From the NCBI RefSeq assembly GCF_014635285.1, contig NZ_BMCR01000011.1, forward strand, positions 62,001-126,000: a stretch of 64,000 nucleotides of DNA. Reading direction: 5' to 3'. This document shows positions 16,986-25,837 of this stretch, one piece after another. Below the pieces are notes generated by a model. That model searched no databases. It was not told the origin of the DNA and saw nothing but the letters and a program-made list of their open reading frames with translations. This DNA is from Stappia taiwanensis (GTDB taxonomy: Bacteria > Pseudomonadota > Alphaproteobacteria > Rhizobiales > Stappiaceae). How positions within the stretch are numbered: the stretch's first letter is position 1; every line of letters begins with the position of its first letter. Both the position numbers and the translations under genes were made by a program.

Positions 16986-17773
16986 TCGGGCGCCTCCGGC
17001 AAGGTTCCGTTGAGCTGCTGGCTGATGCGCGCGGCGGTCTCGCCCATGATCCCGGTCACCGTTTCCAGCGGGGGCGCGGCATAGGCGTCGATGCGCTCCA
17101 GATAGGGGCAGGTGAGCGCGGCGACCGCATGGCCGAACGGGTCGAGGATCGGAAAGGAGATGTTGACGACGCCGACCGTGTGACGGCTCGGCTCGCAGGC
17201 ATGGCCCAGCTCCCGGGTCTCCTGCAGGATCTTGAGGAACGCCGGCTCCGGCATCAGCTCCTCGCCGCCGACAAGGGTGTGCTCGCGCAACATCCGGCCG
17301 CGCATGTTCTCGTCCTGGAAGGCGGCGAGCACCAGTCCCGAGCCGGTGTTGTAAAGGCCGATCTGCGATCCGGGCCGCAGCGACAGCCGCCAGTTCCCAG
17401 GCGCGGAGAAGGAGGAGGCGATAACGATATCGCCATCCTCCCAAAGGGCGAGGTGGACCGACTGTTCCGCCTTCTGGGCCGCATGGCGCATGGGCGGATC
17501 GGCAATGTCGAGCAGTCTCCGGCGCGGCGGGTGCATGTTGGCCAGCACCAGCAGGCGCAGGCTGAGCATGTACTTGTCATCCTCCGCGCGCACCACGTAG
17601 CTGCGCCGCACCAGCGTGTCGAGCATCCGGTAGATCTCGTTCGCGCCGCGTCCAAGCCCCTTGGCGATGTCCGCCTGGGTCAGGCCGACCGGCGACGCGG
17701 CCAGGAGTTCCAATATGTCCAGCCCCTTGTCGAGCGCCGGCGCCCGGTATTTGTCCGCGCTGCCTTCTGCCAT
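16982..17773 (-). CDS. IclR family transcriptional regulator
   Basis: A 263-residue regulator with an N-terminal winged helix (ALDKGLDILELLAASPVGLTQADIAKGLGRGANEIYRMLDTLVRRSYV) and a C-terminal IclR effector domain with SVHLALWEDGDIVIASSF and LETVTGIMGETAARI. It heads a short minus-strand operon with the dehydrogenase and lactonase. It is divergent from the sugar transporter and catabolic operon. The 120-base gap between them holds overlapping inverted repeats that are its probable target. An upstream ATG would extend it into that operator region, so the shorter start was chosen. Confidence 0.92.
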   Translation of the reverse strand: MAEGSADKYRAPALDKGLDILELLAASPVGLTQADIAKGLGRGANEIYRMLDTLVRRSYVVRAEDDKYMLSLRLLVLANMHPPRRRLLDIADPPMRHAAQKAEQSVHLALWEDGDIVIASSFSAPGNWRLSLRPGSQIGLYNTGSGLVLAAFQDENMRGRMLREHTLVGGEELMPEPAFLKILQETRELGHACEPSRHTVGVVNISFPILDPFGHAVAALTCPYLERIDAYAAPPLETVTGIMGETAARISQQLNGTLPEAPE

Positions 17774-17844
17774 CGCGTCGCCCCCGTTGTTTCGACCGAC
17801 ACGGTTACACAGCATATCGGTTGACACAATCAAATTATTCGTCA

Positions 17845-17873
17845 ATGAATGGATCATTCATATAAGAATGAAT
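17845..17873. promoter_or_regulatory. Overlapping inverted repeats, candidate IclR operator
   Basis: ATGAATG and CATTCAT form a perfect 7-base repeat around GAT (17845-17861). Its right arm also pairs with a third half-site, giving ATTCAT-N6-ATGAAT (17856-17873). Three half-sites of the same core thus alternate in orientation. The element lies between the divergent iclR-led operon and the sugar operon. IclR proteins bind such short palindromes as dimers or tetramers; the assignment rests on position. Confidence 0.68.
17861..17866 (+). promoter_or_regulatory. Candidate -10 box of the sugar operon
   Basis: TATAAG matches TATAAT at five of six positions and lies 28 bases before the start codon, inside the overlapping inverted repeats. 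No good -35 is present at 17 bases (TTCGTC), which would fit a promoter needing or blocked by a regulator. TTGACA at 17821-17826 is too far away to pair with it. Confidence 0.4.
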
Positions 17874-17893
17874 ATGCGCTTTGGGAGGAGCCG

Positions 17894-19210
17894 ATGAGAC
17901 AGTTGAAGATTGCTCTGTTCGCCGCCGTGGCGAGCTGCGCCCTGACGCTTCCGGCTGCGGCGGCGGATGGGGAAAAGTTCGACGGCTACACATTGCGGGT
18001 GAAGCTGATCGGCGGCGCCCAGTACGAGCCGCTCTACACGCTCATTCCGCAGTGGGAGAAGGCGACGGGGGCGAAGGTCGAGGTGATCTCGCGCAAGAGC
18101 CATTTCGAGCTCGACCGGGAGATGAAGCAGGACATCGCCTCGGGCAACATCGACTATTGCGCCTTTTCCAGTCACACCAATTTCGCGCCGCAATACGCGG
18201 TGATGAACCAGCCGCTCGACGATCTGATCGCGGCGGACACCATCGCCGGTTTCGCGCCGCTGGTGATTTCCCACGCTACCGTCAATGGCGAGCTGATGTC
18301 GCTGCCGCGTCATTCGGACGTCTCCAACCTGTTCTACGTCAAGTCGCTCTATGAGGACGCGGACAACAAGGCGCGCTTCAAGGCCGAGTACGGCTATGAC
18401 CTGGCGCCGCCGGAAACCTGGGCCCAGGCGAGCGATCAGGCGGTGTTCTTCACCGCCCCGCCGAACCGCTACGGCACCCATTTCGCCGGCAAGGACGAGG
18501 GCATCGCCGGCCGCTTCTACGAAATGCTGGTCGCCGAGGGCGGGGCGCTGTTCGACGACGACTGGAACCCGACCTTCAACAGCGAGGCCGGTGTCCGGGC
18601 GCTCAACTGGTTCGTCGATCTCTACAGCAAGAAGGCCGTTCCCGCCGGCACCACCAACTATGTCTGGGACGATCTCGGTCTCGGCTTCGCCACCGGCAAT
18701 GTTGCCTTCGATCTCGACTGGGCCGGATGGGCGGCGTTCTTCAACGGGGCGGATTCCAAGATCGGCGGCAATGTCGGCGTGGCGCTGGCGCCGAAGGGAT
18801 CGAGCGGCAAGCGCACCGGTTGGTCCGGCTCGCACAGCTTCTCCATCACCAAGCAATGCGACAACAAACCGGCCGCCGCCAGCTTCATCACCTTCCTGAC
18901 CGGCCATGACGCGCAAATGCTGGAGGCGCGCACCGGCCTGCTGCCGACCCGGGTCAAGGTCTGGGACGATGCGCGGGCGGAGTTCACCGCCAAGGGCGAC
19001 AGCTTCATGGTCGAGGTGTTCGACGTCTGGGGCCAGTCCATGGCCGAGCACGCTTTCACCCCGCCGCTCATTCCCGAATGGGGCGAGATCGCCAATGCGC
19101 TGTGGCCGAAGCTGCAGGCGGCGATCCTCGGCGACATGAGTTCGCAGGCCGCGCTCGATGAGGCTGCCGACGAGGTGCGCGAAGTCATGGAAGACGCGGG
19201 CTACCTCTGA
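17894..19210 (+). CDS. ABC sugar transporter substrate-binding protein (family 1)
   Basis: A 438-residue periplasmic binding protein with the signal peptide MRQLKIALFAAVASCALTLPAAAA. The body fits family 1 extracellular sugar binders: IPQWEKATGAKVEVISR, MKQDIASGNIDYCAFSSH and GNVAFDLDWAGWAAFF. It delivers an oligo- or monosaccharide to the two permeases and ATPase encoded downstream. GGGAGGAG lies before the ATG. It is the first gene of the operon under the candidate IclR operator, as expected for the most abundant component of an uptake system. Confidence 0.92.
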   Translation: MRQLKIALFAAVASCALTLPAAAADGEKFDGYTLRVKLIGGAQYEPLYTLIPQWEKATGAKVEVISRKSHFELDREMKQDIASGNIDYCAFSSHTNFAPQYAVMNQPLDDLIAADTIAGFAPLVISHATVNGELMSLPRHSDVSNLFYVKSLYEDADNKARFKAEYGYDLAPPETWAQASDQAVFFTAPPNRYGTHFAGKDEGIAGRFYEMLVAEGGALFDDDWNPTFNSEAGVRALNWFVDLYSKKAVPAGTTNYVWDDLGLGFATGNVAFDLDWAGWAAFFNGADSKIGGNVGVALAPKGSSGKRTGWSGSHSFSITKQCDNKPAAASFITFLTGHDAQMLEARTGLLPTRVKVWDDARAEFTAKGDSFMVEVFDVWGQSMAEHAFTPPLIPEWGEIANALWPKLQAAILGDMSSQAALDEAADEVREVMEDAGYL

Positions 19211-19225
19211 CCGCCGACCGGTCTT

Positions 19226-19252
19226 CCTCCCGCCGCTGTGTCCGGCGGGAGG
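19226..19252 (+). terminator. Intercistronic stem-loop after the sugar-binding protein gene
   Basis: A perfect 10-bp stem, arms CCTCCCGCCG and CGGCGGGAGG, with a 7-base loop, 15 bases after the stop and without a U-run. Its place between binding protein and permease genes matches the malE-malF pattern, where a hairpin stabilises the upstream message or attenuates the rest. Confidence 0.62.
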
Positions 19253-19333
19253 CCCCTTGTCTCACCTCACCCTGCCTTTGCCTTCGCCAGACCGGGCCGA
19301 ACCGCTGCCACCCGTCAGGAGCTTGCCGCGCCG

Positions 19334-20242
19334 ATGACCAGATTTCGCCGATATGCCAGGGATCATGCGGTACCGCTGGCGCTGCTGTCGCCGGCTGTGC
19401 TGGTGATCCTGCTGGTGGTGCTGCTGCCGCTGCTGTTTTCCTTCTACACCAGCTTTTCCAACTACCGGCTGATCCGGCCGGACTCGCTCTGGGACTGGGT
19501 CGGCTTTCGCAACTATGCCCGGGTGCTGGGCGATGGCGACTTCTGGTCCGCCTTCGGCCGCACGGTGCTGTTCCTGACGGTGGCGCTCAATCTGGAAATG
19601 CTGCTGGGGCTCGGGCTGGCGCTGATGGTCAACCGCATCACCTGGGGCCAGCGCACCATGCGCACCATCATGATGTTCCCGATGATGTTCTCGCCGATCC
19701 TGGTCGGCTTCCAGTTCAAGTACCTGTTCAACGACACCATCGGCCTGGTCAACAACGCGCTGCAGTCGCTGGGGCTGGCCAGCGAGCCGATCCCGTTTCT
19801 GGTCGACCGCTGGCTGGCCTTCGCCGCCATCTCCTTCGCCGAAATCTGGATGAGCACCTCGATCTTCGCCATCCTGATCCTGGCCGGGCTGTTCGCCATG
19901 CCGAAGGATCCGATCGAGGCGGCGCGGGTCGATGGCTGTTCCAACTGGCAGGTGTTCCGTCACATCACCCTGCCGTTCCTGATGCCCTTCATCTACATCG
20001 CCATGACCATCCGTTCGCTCGATGTGGCCCGCGCCTATGACATCGTCGACGTGATGACCGGCGGCGGACCGGCGGGGCGAACCGAGCTTCTGTGGACCCT
20101 GATCGCGCGCACCGCCTATGACGATGCGCGCATGGGGCGGGCAAACGCCATGGCCTATTTCTCGATCCTGCTGTCGATCTTCTTCACCTGGTTCTTCTTC
20201 CGCAAGCTGATGGCCGCCCGGCGCCATCTGGGGGCGTTCTGA
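19334..20242 (+). CDS. ABC sugar transporter permease (MalF/UgpA type)
   Basis: A 302-residue inner-membrane permease with six helices. The EAA loop that docks the ATPase reads EAARVDGCSNWQVFRHITLPFLMPF. The N-terminus PLALLSPAVLVILLVVLLPLLFSFYTSFSNY is typical of the CUT1 subfamily. AGGAG lies 11 bases before the ATG. The gene ends in a TGATG overlap with the partner permease. An upstream ATG inside the hairpin would be less likely. Confidence 0.93.
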   Translation: MTRFRRYARDHAVPLALLSPAVLVILLVVLLPLLFSFYTSFSNYRLIRPDSLWDWVGFRNYARVLGDGDFWSAFGRTVLFLTVALNLEMLLGLGLALMVNRITWGQRTMRTIMMFPMMFSPILVGFQFKYLFNDTIGLVNNALQSLGLASEPIPFLVDRWLAFAAISFAEIWMSTSIFAILILAGLFAMPKDPIEAARVDGCSNWQVFRHITLPFLMPFIYIAMTIRSLDVARAYDIVDVMTGGGPAGRTELLWTLIARTAYDDARMGRANAMAYFSILLSIFFTWFFFRKLMAARRHLGAF

Positions 20243-21087
20243 TGTCGCGGGCGATGAAGGACCGGCTGATCTGGGCGGTGACCTTTCTGGTCATGCTGAT
20301 CATCTGCCTGCCGGGGCTGTGGGTGGTGCTGTCCGCCTTCCGCACCAATGGCGAAATCCTGACCAAGCCGGCGGTGTGGATCCCGCAGAATCTGACCCTC
20401 GACAACTTTCGCGCCATCTTCGGGCTCGGCGAGAACGTGCTGGCGATCCCGGTCGGCTCCTATTTCCTCAACTCGCTGGTGATCTCCGTCACCTCCACGG
20501 TGCTGGCGGTGGTGATCGGCATGTCGGGCGGCTACGCCTTCGCCCGCCATCGCTTTCCCGGCAAGAGCGGCGCCTTTCTCTGGCTGATGCTGTCGCGCAC
20601 GGTGCCGGGCATCGCCCTGTCGCTGCCGCTGTTCATCCTGTGGAGCTGGATCGGCCTGATCGACACCAAGCTGGGCGTGATCGTCGTCTATACGGCGATC
20701 AACGTGCCCTTCACCGTCTGGCTGACCGAAGGCTTCTTCCGCCAGGTGCCGCGCGATCTCAGCGAGGCGGCGCAGATCGACGGCTGCACCCCGTGGCAGG
20801 CGTTCTGGAAGGTGGAGTTTCCGCTGGCGCGGTCGGGCATCGCCTCCGCCGGTATCTTCGCCTTCCTCACCTCCTGGAACGAATACGCGCTGGCCAGCCA
20901 GCTCACCCGGTCGACCGACAGCAAGACCCTGCCGGTCGGGCTGATGGATTTCACCGCGCAGTTCACCATCGACTGGGCCGGCATGTGCGCCATGGCCGTC
21001 ATCATCATCATTCCCGCGCTGATCCTCACCTTCCTGGTGCAGAAGCACCTGATCGCCGGGCTGACATTCGGGGGCGTGAAGGGATAG
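20242..21087 (+). CDS. ABC sugar transporter permease (MalG/UgpE type)
   Basis: A 281-residue partner permease with six helices. The EAA loop reads SEAAQIDGCTPWQAFWKVEFPLARSGI, and FAFLTSWNEYALASQL is the usual MalG-type block. It pairs with the preceding permease to form the channel; the start and stop codons overlap by one base. Confidence 0.94.
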   Translation: MSRAMKDRLIWAVTFLVMLIICLPGLWVVLSAFRTNGEILTKPAVWIPQNLTLDNFRAIFGLGENVLAIPVGSYFLNSLVISVTSTVLAVVIGMSGGYAFARHRFPGKSGAFLWLMLSRTVPGIALSLPLFILWSWIGLIDTKLGVIVVYTAINVPFTVWLTEGFFRQVPRDLSEAAQIDGCTPWQAFWKVEFPLARSGIASAGIFAFLTSWNEYALASQLTRSTDSKTLPVGLMDFTAQFTIDWAGMCAMAVIIIIPALILTFLVQKHLIAGLTFGGVKG

Positions 21088-21090
21088 GAC

Positions 21091-22182
21091 ATGGCCGAGG
21101 TCACCCTCAGGAAAATCGTCAAGAGCTACGGCGCGCTGGAGGTGGTGCATGGCATCGACCTCGACATCGCCCACAATGAATTCGTCGTCCTGGTCGGTCC
21201 GTCCGGCTGCGGCAAGTCCACCACCTTGCGGATGATCGCCGGGCTGGAGGAGGTCTCCGGCGGCGAGATCGCCATCGGCGGGCGGGTGGTCAACACCCTG
21301 CCGCCGCGCGCCCGCAACATCTCCATGGTGTTCCAGAACTACGCGCTCTACCCGCATATGACGGTGCGCGAGAACCTCGGTTTCAGCCTGAAGATCGCCG
21401 GCCGGCCGCCGGCGGAGATTGACAAGGCCACCGACGAGGCGGCGGCGATCCTCGGGCTTGCCGACTACATGGACCGCACGCCGGGCGAATTGTCCGGCGG
21501 CCAGCGCCAGCGGGTGGCGATGGGGCGGGCCATCGTCCGCCATCCGGATGTGTTCCTGTTCGACGAACCGCTGTCGAACCTTGATGCCAAGCTGCGCACC
21601 CAGATGCGGGTCGAGATCAAGAAGCTGCATCAGAAGGTGAAGACCACAATCGTCTATGTCACCCACGATCAGGTGGAGGCGATGACCCTGGCCGACCGGA
21701 TCGTCATCATGAAGGACGGCCATATCGTCCAGACCGGGACGCCGCTGGAGGTGTTCGAGCGGCCGGCCAACACCTTCGTCGCCACCTTCATCGGCTCGCC
21801 GCCGATGAACCTGGTCGATGGCGTGGTCGCGGGCGGTGCGGTGCGCTTTGCCGGCGATGTCAGCCTGCCGGTGCCGCCGGCCTTTCGCGGCCGGGTGCAG
21901 GAGGGCCAGCGGGTCACCTACGGTTTTCGCGCCGACAACCTGATGCCGGCCGGCCATGCCATGACCGGGATCGGCGAGACGGCCGAGATCGACCTGACCA
22001 TCGCCCTGGCCGAACCGCTCGGCGCGGAAACCATTCTCCTGTCGGAGCTCGCCGGGGTGGAGATCCAGGGCAAGATGTACAACCCCCGCCCGGTGGCCGC
22101 CGGCGAGCGGCTTTCTTGCCTGCTCGCCCTTGATCACGCCCATCTGTTCGACGCCGAAACCGGCGCCAGCCTCAGGACCTAG
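21091..22182 (+). CDS. ABC sugar transporter ATP-binding protein (UgpC/MalK type)
   Basis: A 363-residue ATPase. Walker A is GPSGCGKST (36-44), the Q-loop lies in [13 protein letters not shown], the signature is [14 protein letters not shown] and Walker B is [12 protein letters not shown]. The C-terminal TOBE/OB domain (about 240-363) is typical of CUT1 transporters. It powers the two permeases just upstream. It is followed after three bases by the dehydratase gene, so transport and catabolism are transcribed together. Confidence 0.96.
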   Translation: MAEVTLRKIVKSYGALEVVHGIDLDIAHNEFVVLVGPSGCGKSTTLRMIAGLEEVSGGEIAIGGRVVNTLPPRARNISMVFQNYALYPHMTVRENLGFSLKIAGRPPAEIDKATDEAAAILGLADYMDRTPGELSGGQRQRVAMGRAIVRHPDVFLFDEPLSNLDAKLRTQMRVEIKKLHQKVKTTIVYVTHDQVEAMTLADRIVIMKDGHIVQTGTPLEVFERPANTFVATFIGSPPMNLVDGVVAGGAVRFAGDVSLPVPPAFRGRVQEGQRVTYGFRADNLMPAGHAMTGIGETAEIDLTIALAEPLGAETILLSELAGVEIQGKMYNPRPVAAGERLSCLLALDHAHLFDAETGASLRT

Positions 22183-22185
22183 ACC

Positions 22186-23295
22186 ATGGCCCGCATTGAA
22201 AAGGTCGAGATCTTCATGGTCGACCTGAAGCCGAAGGTGCGCCGCACCGACGCGATCCAGAGCTTCGAAAGTCAGGAGACGCCGATTGTCCGCATCACCG
22301 ACGCGGATGGCGCCACCGGCACCGGCTACAGCTACACCATCGGCACCGGCGGTCCCTCGGTGATCGCGCTGCTGGAGCGAACCCTTGTGCCGCTGCTGAT
22401 CGGCCGCGACGCGGACCGCATTCAGGACATCTGGCATGCGATGCTGTTTCGCACCCATGCCACCGCCGTCGGCGCGATCACCTCGCTGGCGATGGCGGCG
22501 GTGGACACCGCCCTGTGGGACCTGCGCTGCCGCCGCGCGGCACTGCCTCTGTGGAAGATGGCCGGCGGGGCGCGCGCCTCCGTCCCGCTCTACACCACCG
22601 AGGGCGGCTGGCTGCATATCGAGACCACGGCGCTGGTGGAGGACGCGCTGGCGGCGCGGGAGGCAGGCTTTCGCGGCTCCAAGGTGAAGATCGGCAAGCC
22701 GCATCTGGCCGAGGACCGGGCACGACTGCTGGCGATGCGCGAAGCGCTTGGGGCGGATTACGAGATCATGACCGACGCCAATCAGGCCTTCACCCTTGCC
22801 GAGGCGCGGCGCCGGGCAAAGGTGTTGGAGGAGGCCGGCGTGGCCTGGTTCGAGGAACCGCTGCCGGCCGATGATGTGGCTGCCCATCGGCAGCTTGCCG
22901 CCGGCACCTTCGTGCCCGTCGCCGTTGGCGAGAGCCTTTATTCCCTGAGCCAGTTCAAGGACTACCTGCAGGCGGGCGCCTGCTCGGTGGTTCAGGCCGA
23001 TGTCGCCCGGGTCGGTGGCATCACCCCCTGGCTGAAGATTGCGCATCTGGCGGAGGCCCACAACGTGGCGATCTGCCCGCATTTCCTGATGGAGCTGCAT
23101 GTCAGCCTCGTTTGCGCGGTCGAGAACGCCCCCTGGCTGGAATACATCCCGCAGCTCGATCTAATCGCTCCGGAAGGCATGCGGATCGAGAACGGGCAGG
23201 CATTTCCTTCCGACGCGCCGGGGCTCGGCATTGCCTGGGACTGGGACGAGATCCTGGCGCGCGGCGTGATGACGCCGATCGCGCTTGCCGCATGA
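22186..23295 (+). CDS. Enolase-superfamily sugar acid dehydratase (mandelate racemase-like)
   Basis: A 369-residue MR-MLE family protein. The metal ligands are D197 (MTDANQ), E223 (WFEEP) and E249 (VGESL). The bases are K166/K168 in SKVKIGK and the D272-H299 dyad (QADVARVGG and CPHFLMELH), the arrangement of acid-sugar dehydratases. It should dehydrate an aldonate such as L-fuconate, L-rhamnonate or L-galactonate to the 2-keto-3-deoxy acid, using Mg. Neighbouring dehydrogenase, lactonase and mutarotase genes support this. The precise sugar acid is not readable. Confidence 0.9.
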   Translation: MARIEKVEIFMVDLKPKVRRTDAIQSFESQETPIVRITDADGATGTGYSYTIGTGGPSVIALLERTLVPLLIGRDADRIQDIWHAMLFRTHATAVGAITSLAMAAVDTALWDLRCRRAALPLWKMAGGARASVPLYTTEGGWLHIETTALVEDALAAREAGFRGSKVKIGKPHLAEDRARLLAMREALGADYEIMTDANQAFTLAEARRRAKVLEEAGVAWFEEPLPADDVAAHRQLAAGTFVPVAVGESLYSLSQFKDYLQAGACSVVQADVARVGGITPWLKIAHLAEAHNVAICPHFLMELHVSLVCAVENAPWLEYIPQLDLIAPEGMRIENGQAFPSDAPGLGIAWDWDEILARGVMTPIALAA

Positions 23296-23324
23296 CGGAT
23301 GGGGGGACGGATGGGAGGAAGGCG

Positions 23325-23654
23325 ATGCAGCGCATGGGCATGGTAATCGGCCTGAAGGCCGAAAAGCTGGCGGAGTACAAGCGGCTGCACGCGGTCGTCT
23401 GGCCCGAGGTGCTGGAGCGGATCAGCCGCAGCAACATCCGCAATTACACGATTTTCCTGAAGGAGCCGGAGAACCTGTTGTTCGGCTACTGGGAGTACCA
23501 CGGCGCGGATTTTTCCGCCGATGCCGCCGCCATTGCCGCCGACCCGGTGACCCGGGACTGGTGGGCCCTGACCGACCCGTGCCAGCAGCCGCTGGAAACC
23601 CGGGCGGAGGGCGAATGGTGGGCGATGATGGAGGAGGTTTTTCACCATGACTGA
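23325..23654 (+). CDS. L-rhamnose/L-fucose mutarotase family protein
   Basis: A 109-residue ferredoxin-like protein of COG3254. It has the RhaM landmarks EYKRLHAVVWPEVLERI, NYTIFLKEPENLLFGYWEY and the tryptophan-rich end EGEWWAMMEEVFHHD. It interconverts sugar anomers so that the aldose dehydrogenase receives the right one. GGGAGGAAGGCG directly before the chosen ATG favours it over an ATG 33 bases upstream that overlaps the dehydratase stop. The gene overlaps the start of the next by eight bases. Confidence 0.88.
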   Translation: MQRMGMVIGLKAEKLAEYKRLHAVVWPEVLERISRSNIRNYTIFLKEPENLLFGYWEYHGADFSADAAAIAADPVTRDWWALTDPCQQPLETRAEGEWWAMMEEVFHHD

Positions 23655-24315
23655 CACGCAAACGGCGCTGGACCCGATCACCGAACGCCTGTCCACCTGC
23701 TACAGCGGCGTGGTGCATGACGTGATGCGGGCCATGGGGTTGGCGAATTTCATCCTGCCGCGCGAGATCGCGCCCTTGATGCCGGAAAAGACCCTGTGCG
23801 GCCCGGTCTTCACCATCGAGGGATGCAGCGACGAGACCGCCGATCCGCACCAGACCTTGCTGGACTGGACCGGTCTTCTGTCGAAGGCCAAGCCGGGACA
23901 CATCTGGGTGAGCCAGCCGCATGACGACACCATCGCGCAGATGGGCGAGCTTTCGGCGGAAACCCTGCAGCGCAAGGGGGTGCTCGGCTGCGTGCTCGAT
24001 GGCGGCGCGCGCGACACTCATTTCCTGATGGATCTGGGGTTCCAGACCTGGCGGCGGTTCCATACCCCGCGCGATGTGGTCGGTCGTTGGCGTCCGACCG
24101 GCTTCGACGTGCCGATCCACATCGGCGATGTGCTGATCCAGCCGGGCGATTATCTGCTTGGCGACCGGGACGGCATGGTGCGGGTGCCGCGTGCGCTGGC
24201 CGCCGAGGTGACGGAAAAATCCGTCGAGGCGATGCAGACGGAAAACAAGGTGCGCACGGCGATCCTCGCCGGCACCGATCCGCAACAGGCCTATCTGCAA
24301 TATGGCAAGTTCTGA
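23647..24315 (+). CDS. RraA-like / HMG aldolase family protein
   Basis: A 222-residue member of the RraA-like fold. The hallmark is GELSAETLQRKGVLGCVLDGGARDTH followed by PVHIGDVLIQPGDYLLGDRDGMVRVP. Catalytic members are Mg-dependent aldolases or decarboxylases for 4-hydroxy-2-oxo acids, with the Arg and Asp of GARD binding pyruvate and metal. In this cluster it could cleave or decarboxylate a keto acid intermediate. A role as RNase E inhibitor is unlikely given the context. The true reaction is unknown. Confidence 0.82.
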   Translation: MTDTQTALDPITERLSTCYSGVVHDVMRAMGLANFILPREIAPLMPEKTLCGPVFTIEGCSDETADPHQTLLDWTGLLSKAKPGHIWVSQPHDDTIAQMGELSAETLQRKGVLGCVLDGGARDTHFLMDLGFQTWRRFHTPRDVVGRWRPTGFDVPIHIGDVLIQPGDYLLGDRDGMVRVPRALAAEVTEKSVEAMQTENKVRTAILAGTDPQQAYLQYGKF

Positions 24316-24323
24316 GGGGGCCG

Positions 24324-24647
24324 ATGTCCGACACCAGCGAAGCGCCGCAGCTGTTGCGGCTTGCGGCCAGCGACAATGTTCTGGTGGCCCTTGGCCCCGT
24401 TCCGGCGGGCCCGGCCCGCATCACCGGCGGCGGCGTGCTCACCGTCGAGCGGCCGGTGACCCTTGGGCACAAGGTGGCTGCCCGCGACATCGCGGCGGGA
24501 GAGAAGATCGTCAAATACGGCGTGCCGATCGGCTCGGCGACGGCGGCGATCGCCAGCGGCAGTCATGTGCACACCCACAACATGAAGAGCGATTACACGC
24601 CGACCTATGTGCTGGACGAGACATCGCAGGGAGGCCGCGGTGATTGA
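24324..24647 (+). CDS. UxaA-like dehydratase, N-terminal (SAF) subunit
   Basis: A 107-residue protein equal to the SAF domain at the start of altronate dehydratase UxaA. It ends in GSATAAIASGSHVHTHNMKSDY, where the VHxHN motif is the family mark. The second part is a separate gene that overlaps it by eight bases, so the two form a split enzyme. Split UxaA pairs also occur in sugar acid operons of other bacteria. Confidence 0.88.
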   Translation: MSDTSEAPQLLRLAASDNVLVALGPVPAGPARITGGGVLTVERPVTLGHKVAARDIAAGEKIVKYGVPIGSATAAIASGSHVHTHNMKSDYTPTYVLDETSQGGRGD

Positions 24648-25827
24648 GGGGTTCCTGAGACAGGATGGGCGCAAGGGCATCCGCAATCATGTGGCGGTCG
24701 CCTATCTGGTGGAATGCGCGCGGCATGTGGCCAGCGAGATCGTGCTGCCCTACCGCGAGGCGGGCGCGCAGGTGATCGGCTTTCCCGGCTGTTTTCCTAA
24801 CGACTACGCTCAGAAGATGATGGAGCGGCTGTGCACCCATCCGAATGTGGGGGCGGTGCTTCTGGTCTCGCTCGGCTGCGAGAGCTTCAACCGGTTCCAG
24901 CTTGCCGAGGCGATTGCCAAAAGCGGCCGGCCGGTGGAGACCATCGTCATCCAGAAGGCCGGCGGTACCCGAACCTCGGTGGCCGAAGGCCAGGCCTGGG
25001 TGGCGGCGCGGATCGAGGAGCTGTCCCGGGCCGAACGGGTGCCGATGGGGCTTGAGGAACTGGTGGTCGGCACCGTCTGCGGCGGCTCCGACGGCACCAG
25101 CGGCATCACCGGCAATCCGGCGGTGGGGCTTGCCTTCGACCGGCTGGTCGGCGAGGGCGCCACCTGCATCTTCGAGGAGACCGGCGAACTGATCGGCTGC
25201 GAGGAGGTGATGGCCGCCCGGGCGGCAACACCGGAGCTGGGCCGCGAGCTGACCCGCTCGGTGGAAAAGGCGGCCCGCTACTACGCCACCCTCGGCTATG
25301 GCAGCTTTGCCGCCGGCAATGCCGAGGGTGGGCTCTCCACCATCGAGGAAAAGTCGATGGGCGCCTATGCCAAATCCGGTTCCGCGCGGATCGACGGTCT
25401 GATCAAACCCGGCGACCTGCCGCCGAAGGGTGGGCTCTACCTGATGGATGTGGTGCCCGATGGCGAGGTGCGGTTCGGCTTTCCCAACATCAGCGACAAT
25501 GCGGAAATCGCCGAGATGATGGCCTCGGGCGCGCATCTGACCCTGTTCGTCACCGCGCGCGGCTCGGTGGTCGGCTCGGCCATCGCGCCGGTGATCAAGA
25601 TCTGCGCCAATCCGGAAACCTACGCCCGGCTCAGCGAGGACATGGATGTGAATGCCGGGCGGATCCTGTCCGGCTCCAGCCTGACCGAGGTGGGTGCGGA
25701 GATCTTCGACCTGACGCTGGCCGTCGCCTCCGGCCGCAAGACTGCGTCCGAACAGCTCGGCCATGCCGAATTCATCCTGACCTACAAGAGCTTCGAGCCC
25801 ATCGGGCCGGCCTGCCTGCCCAGTTGA
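24640..25827 (+). CDS. UxaA-like dehydratase, C-terminal catalytic subunit
   Basis: A 395-residue protein matching the large domain of altronate/galactarate dehydratases: GRKGIRNHVAVAYLVECARHVASEI, FPGCFPND, LVSLGCESFN, VVGTVCGGSDGTSGITGNPAVG and the end TYKSFEPIGPACLPS. Such enzymes dehydrate aldonates with Fe or Mn. A GTG start is used, preceded by GGGAGG and inside the previous gene. With the enolase-type dehydratase upstream, the operon has two candidate aldonate dehydratases, perhaps for two epimeric sugar acids. Confidence 0.88.
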   Translation: MIEGFLRQDGRKGIRNHVAVAYLVECARHVASEIVLPYREAGAQVIGFPGCFPNDYAQKMMERLCTHPNVGAVLLVSLGCESFNRFQLAEAIAKSGRPVETIVIQKAGGTRTSVAEGQAWVAARIEELSRAERVPMGLEELVVGTVCGGSDGTSGITGNPAVGLAFDRLVGEGATCIFEETGELIGCEEVMAARAATPELGRELTRSVEKAARYYATLGYGSFAAGNAEGGLSTIEEKSMGAYAKSGSARIDGLIKPGDLPPKGGLYLMDVVPDGEVRFGFPNISDNAEIAEMMASGAHLTLFVTARGSVVGSAIAPVIKICANPETYARLSEDMDVNAGRILSGSSLTEVGAEIFDLTLAVASGRKTASEQLGHAEFILTYKSFEPIGPACLPS

Positions 25828-25837
25828 GGAGAACACC

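Noticed and set aside
20155-23100. A 981-codon open frame on the minus strand opposite the ABC transporter genes
   Set aside because: It is a mirror of strongly supported plus-strand genes in GC-rich DNA. The translated product is rich in His, Arg, Gly and Gln with no domain. Similar long mirrors at 9478-12138, 47044-49188 and 61651-63978 were rejected for the same reason.
23647-24315. RNase E inhibitor RraA
   Set aside because: The catalytic GGARD motif and location inside a sugar operon suggest an enzyme rather than a ribonuclease regulator.
24324-25827. Classic hexuronate altronate dehydratase uxaA broken by a frameshift
   Set aside because: The two parts have proper stops and starts with a ribosome site and an eight-base overlap. 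No uxaB, uxaC or kduI gene is present. A natural split enzyme fits better.
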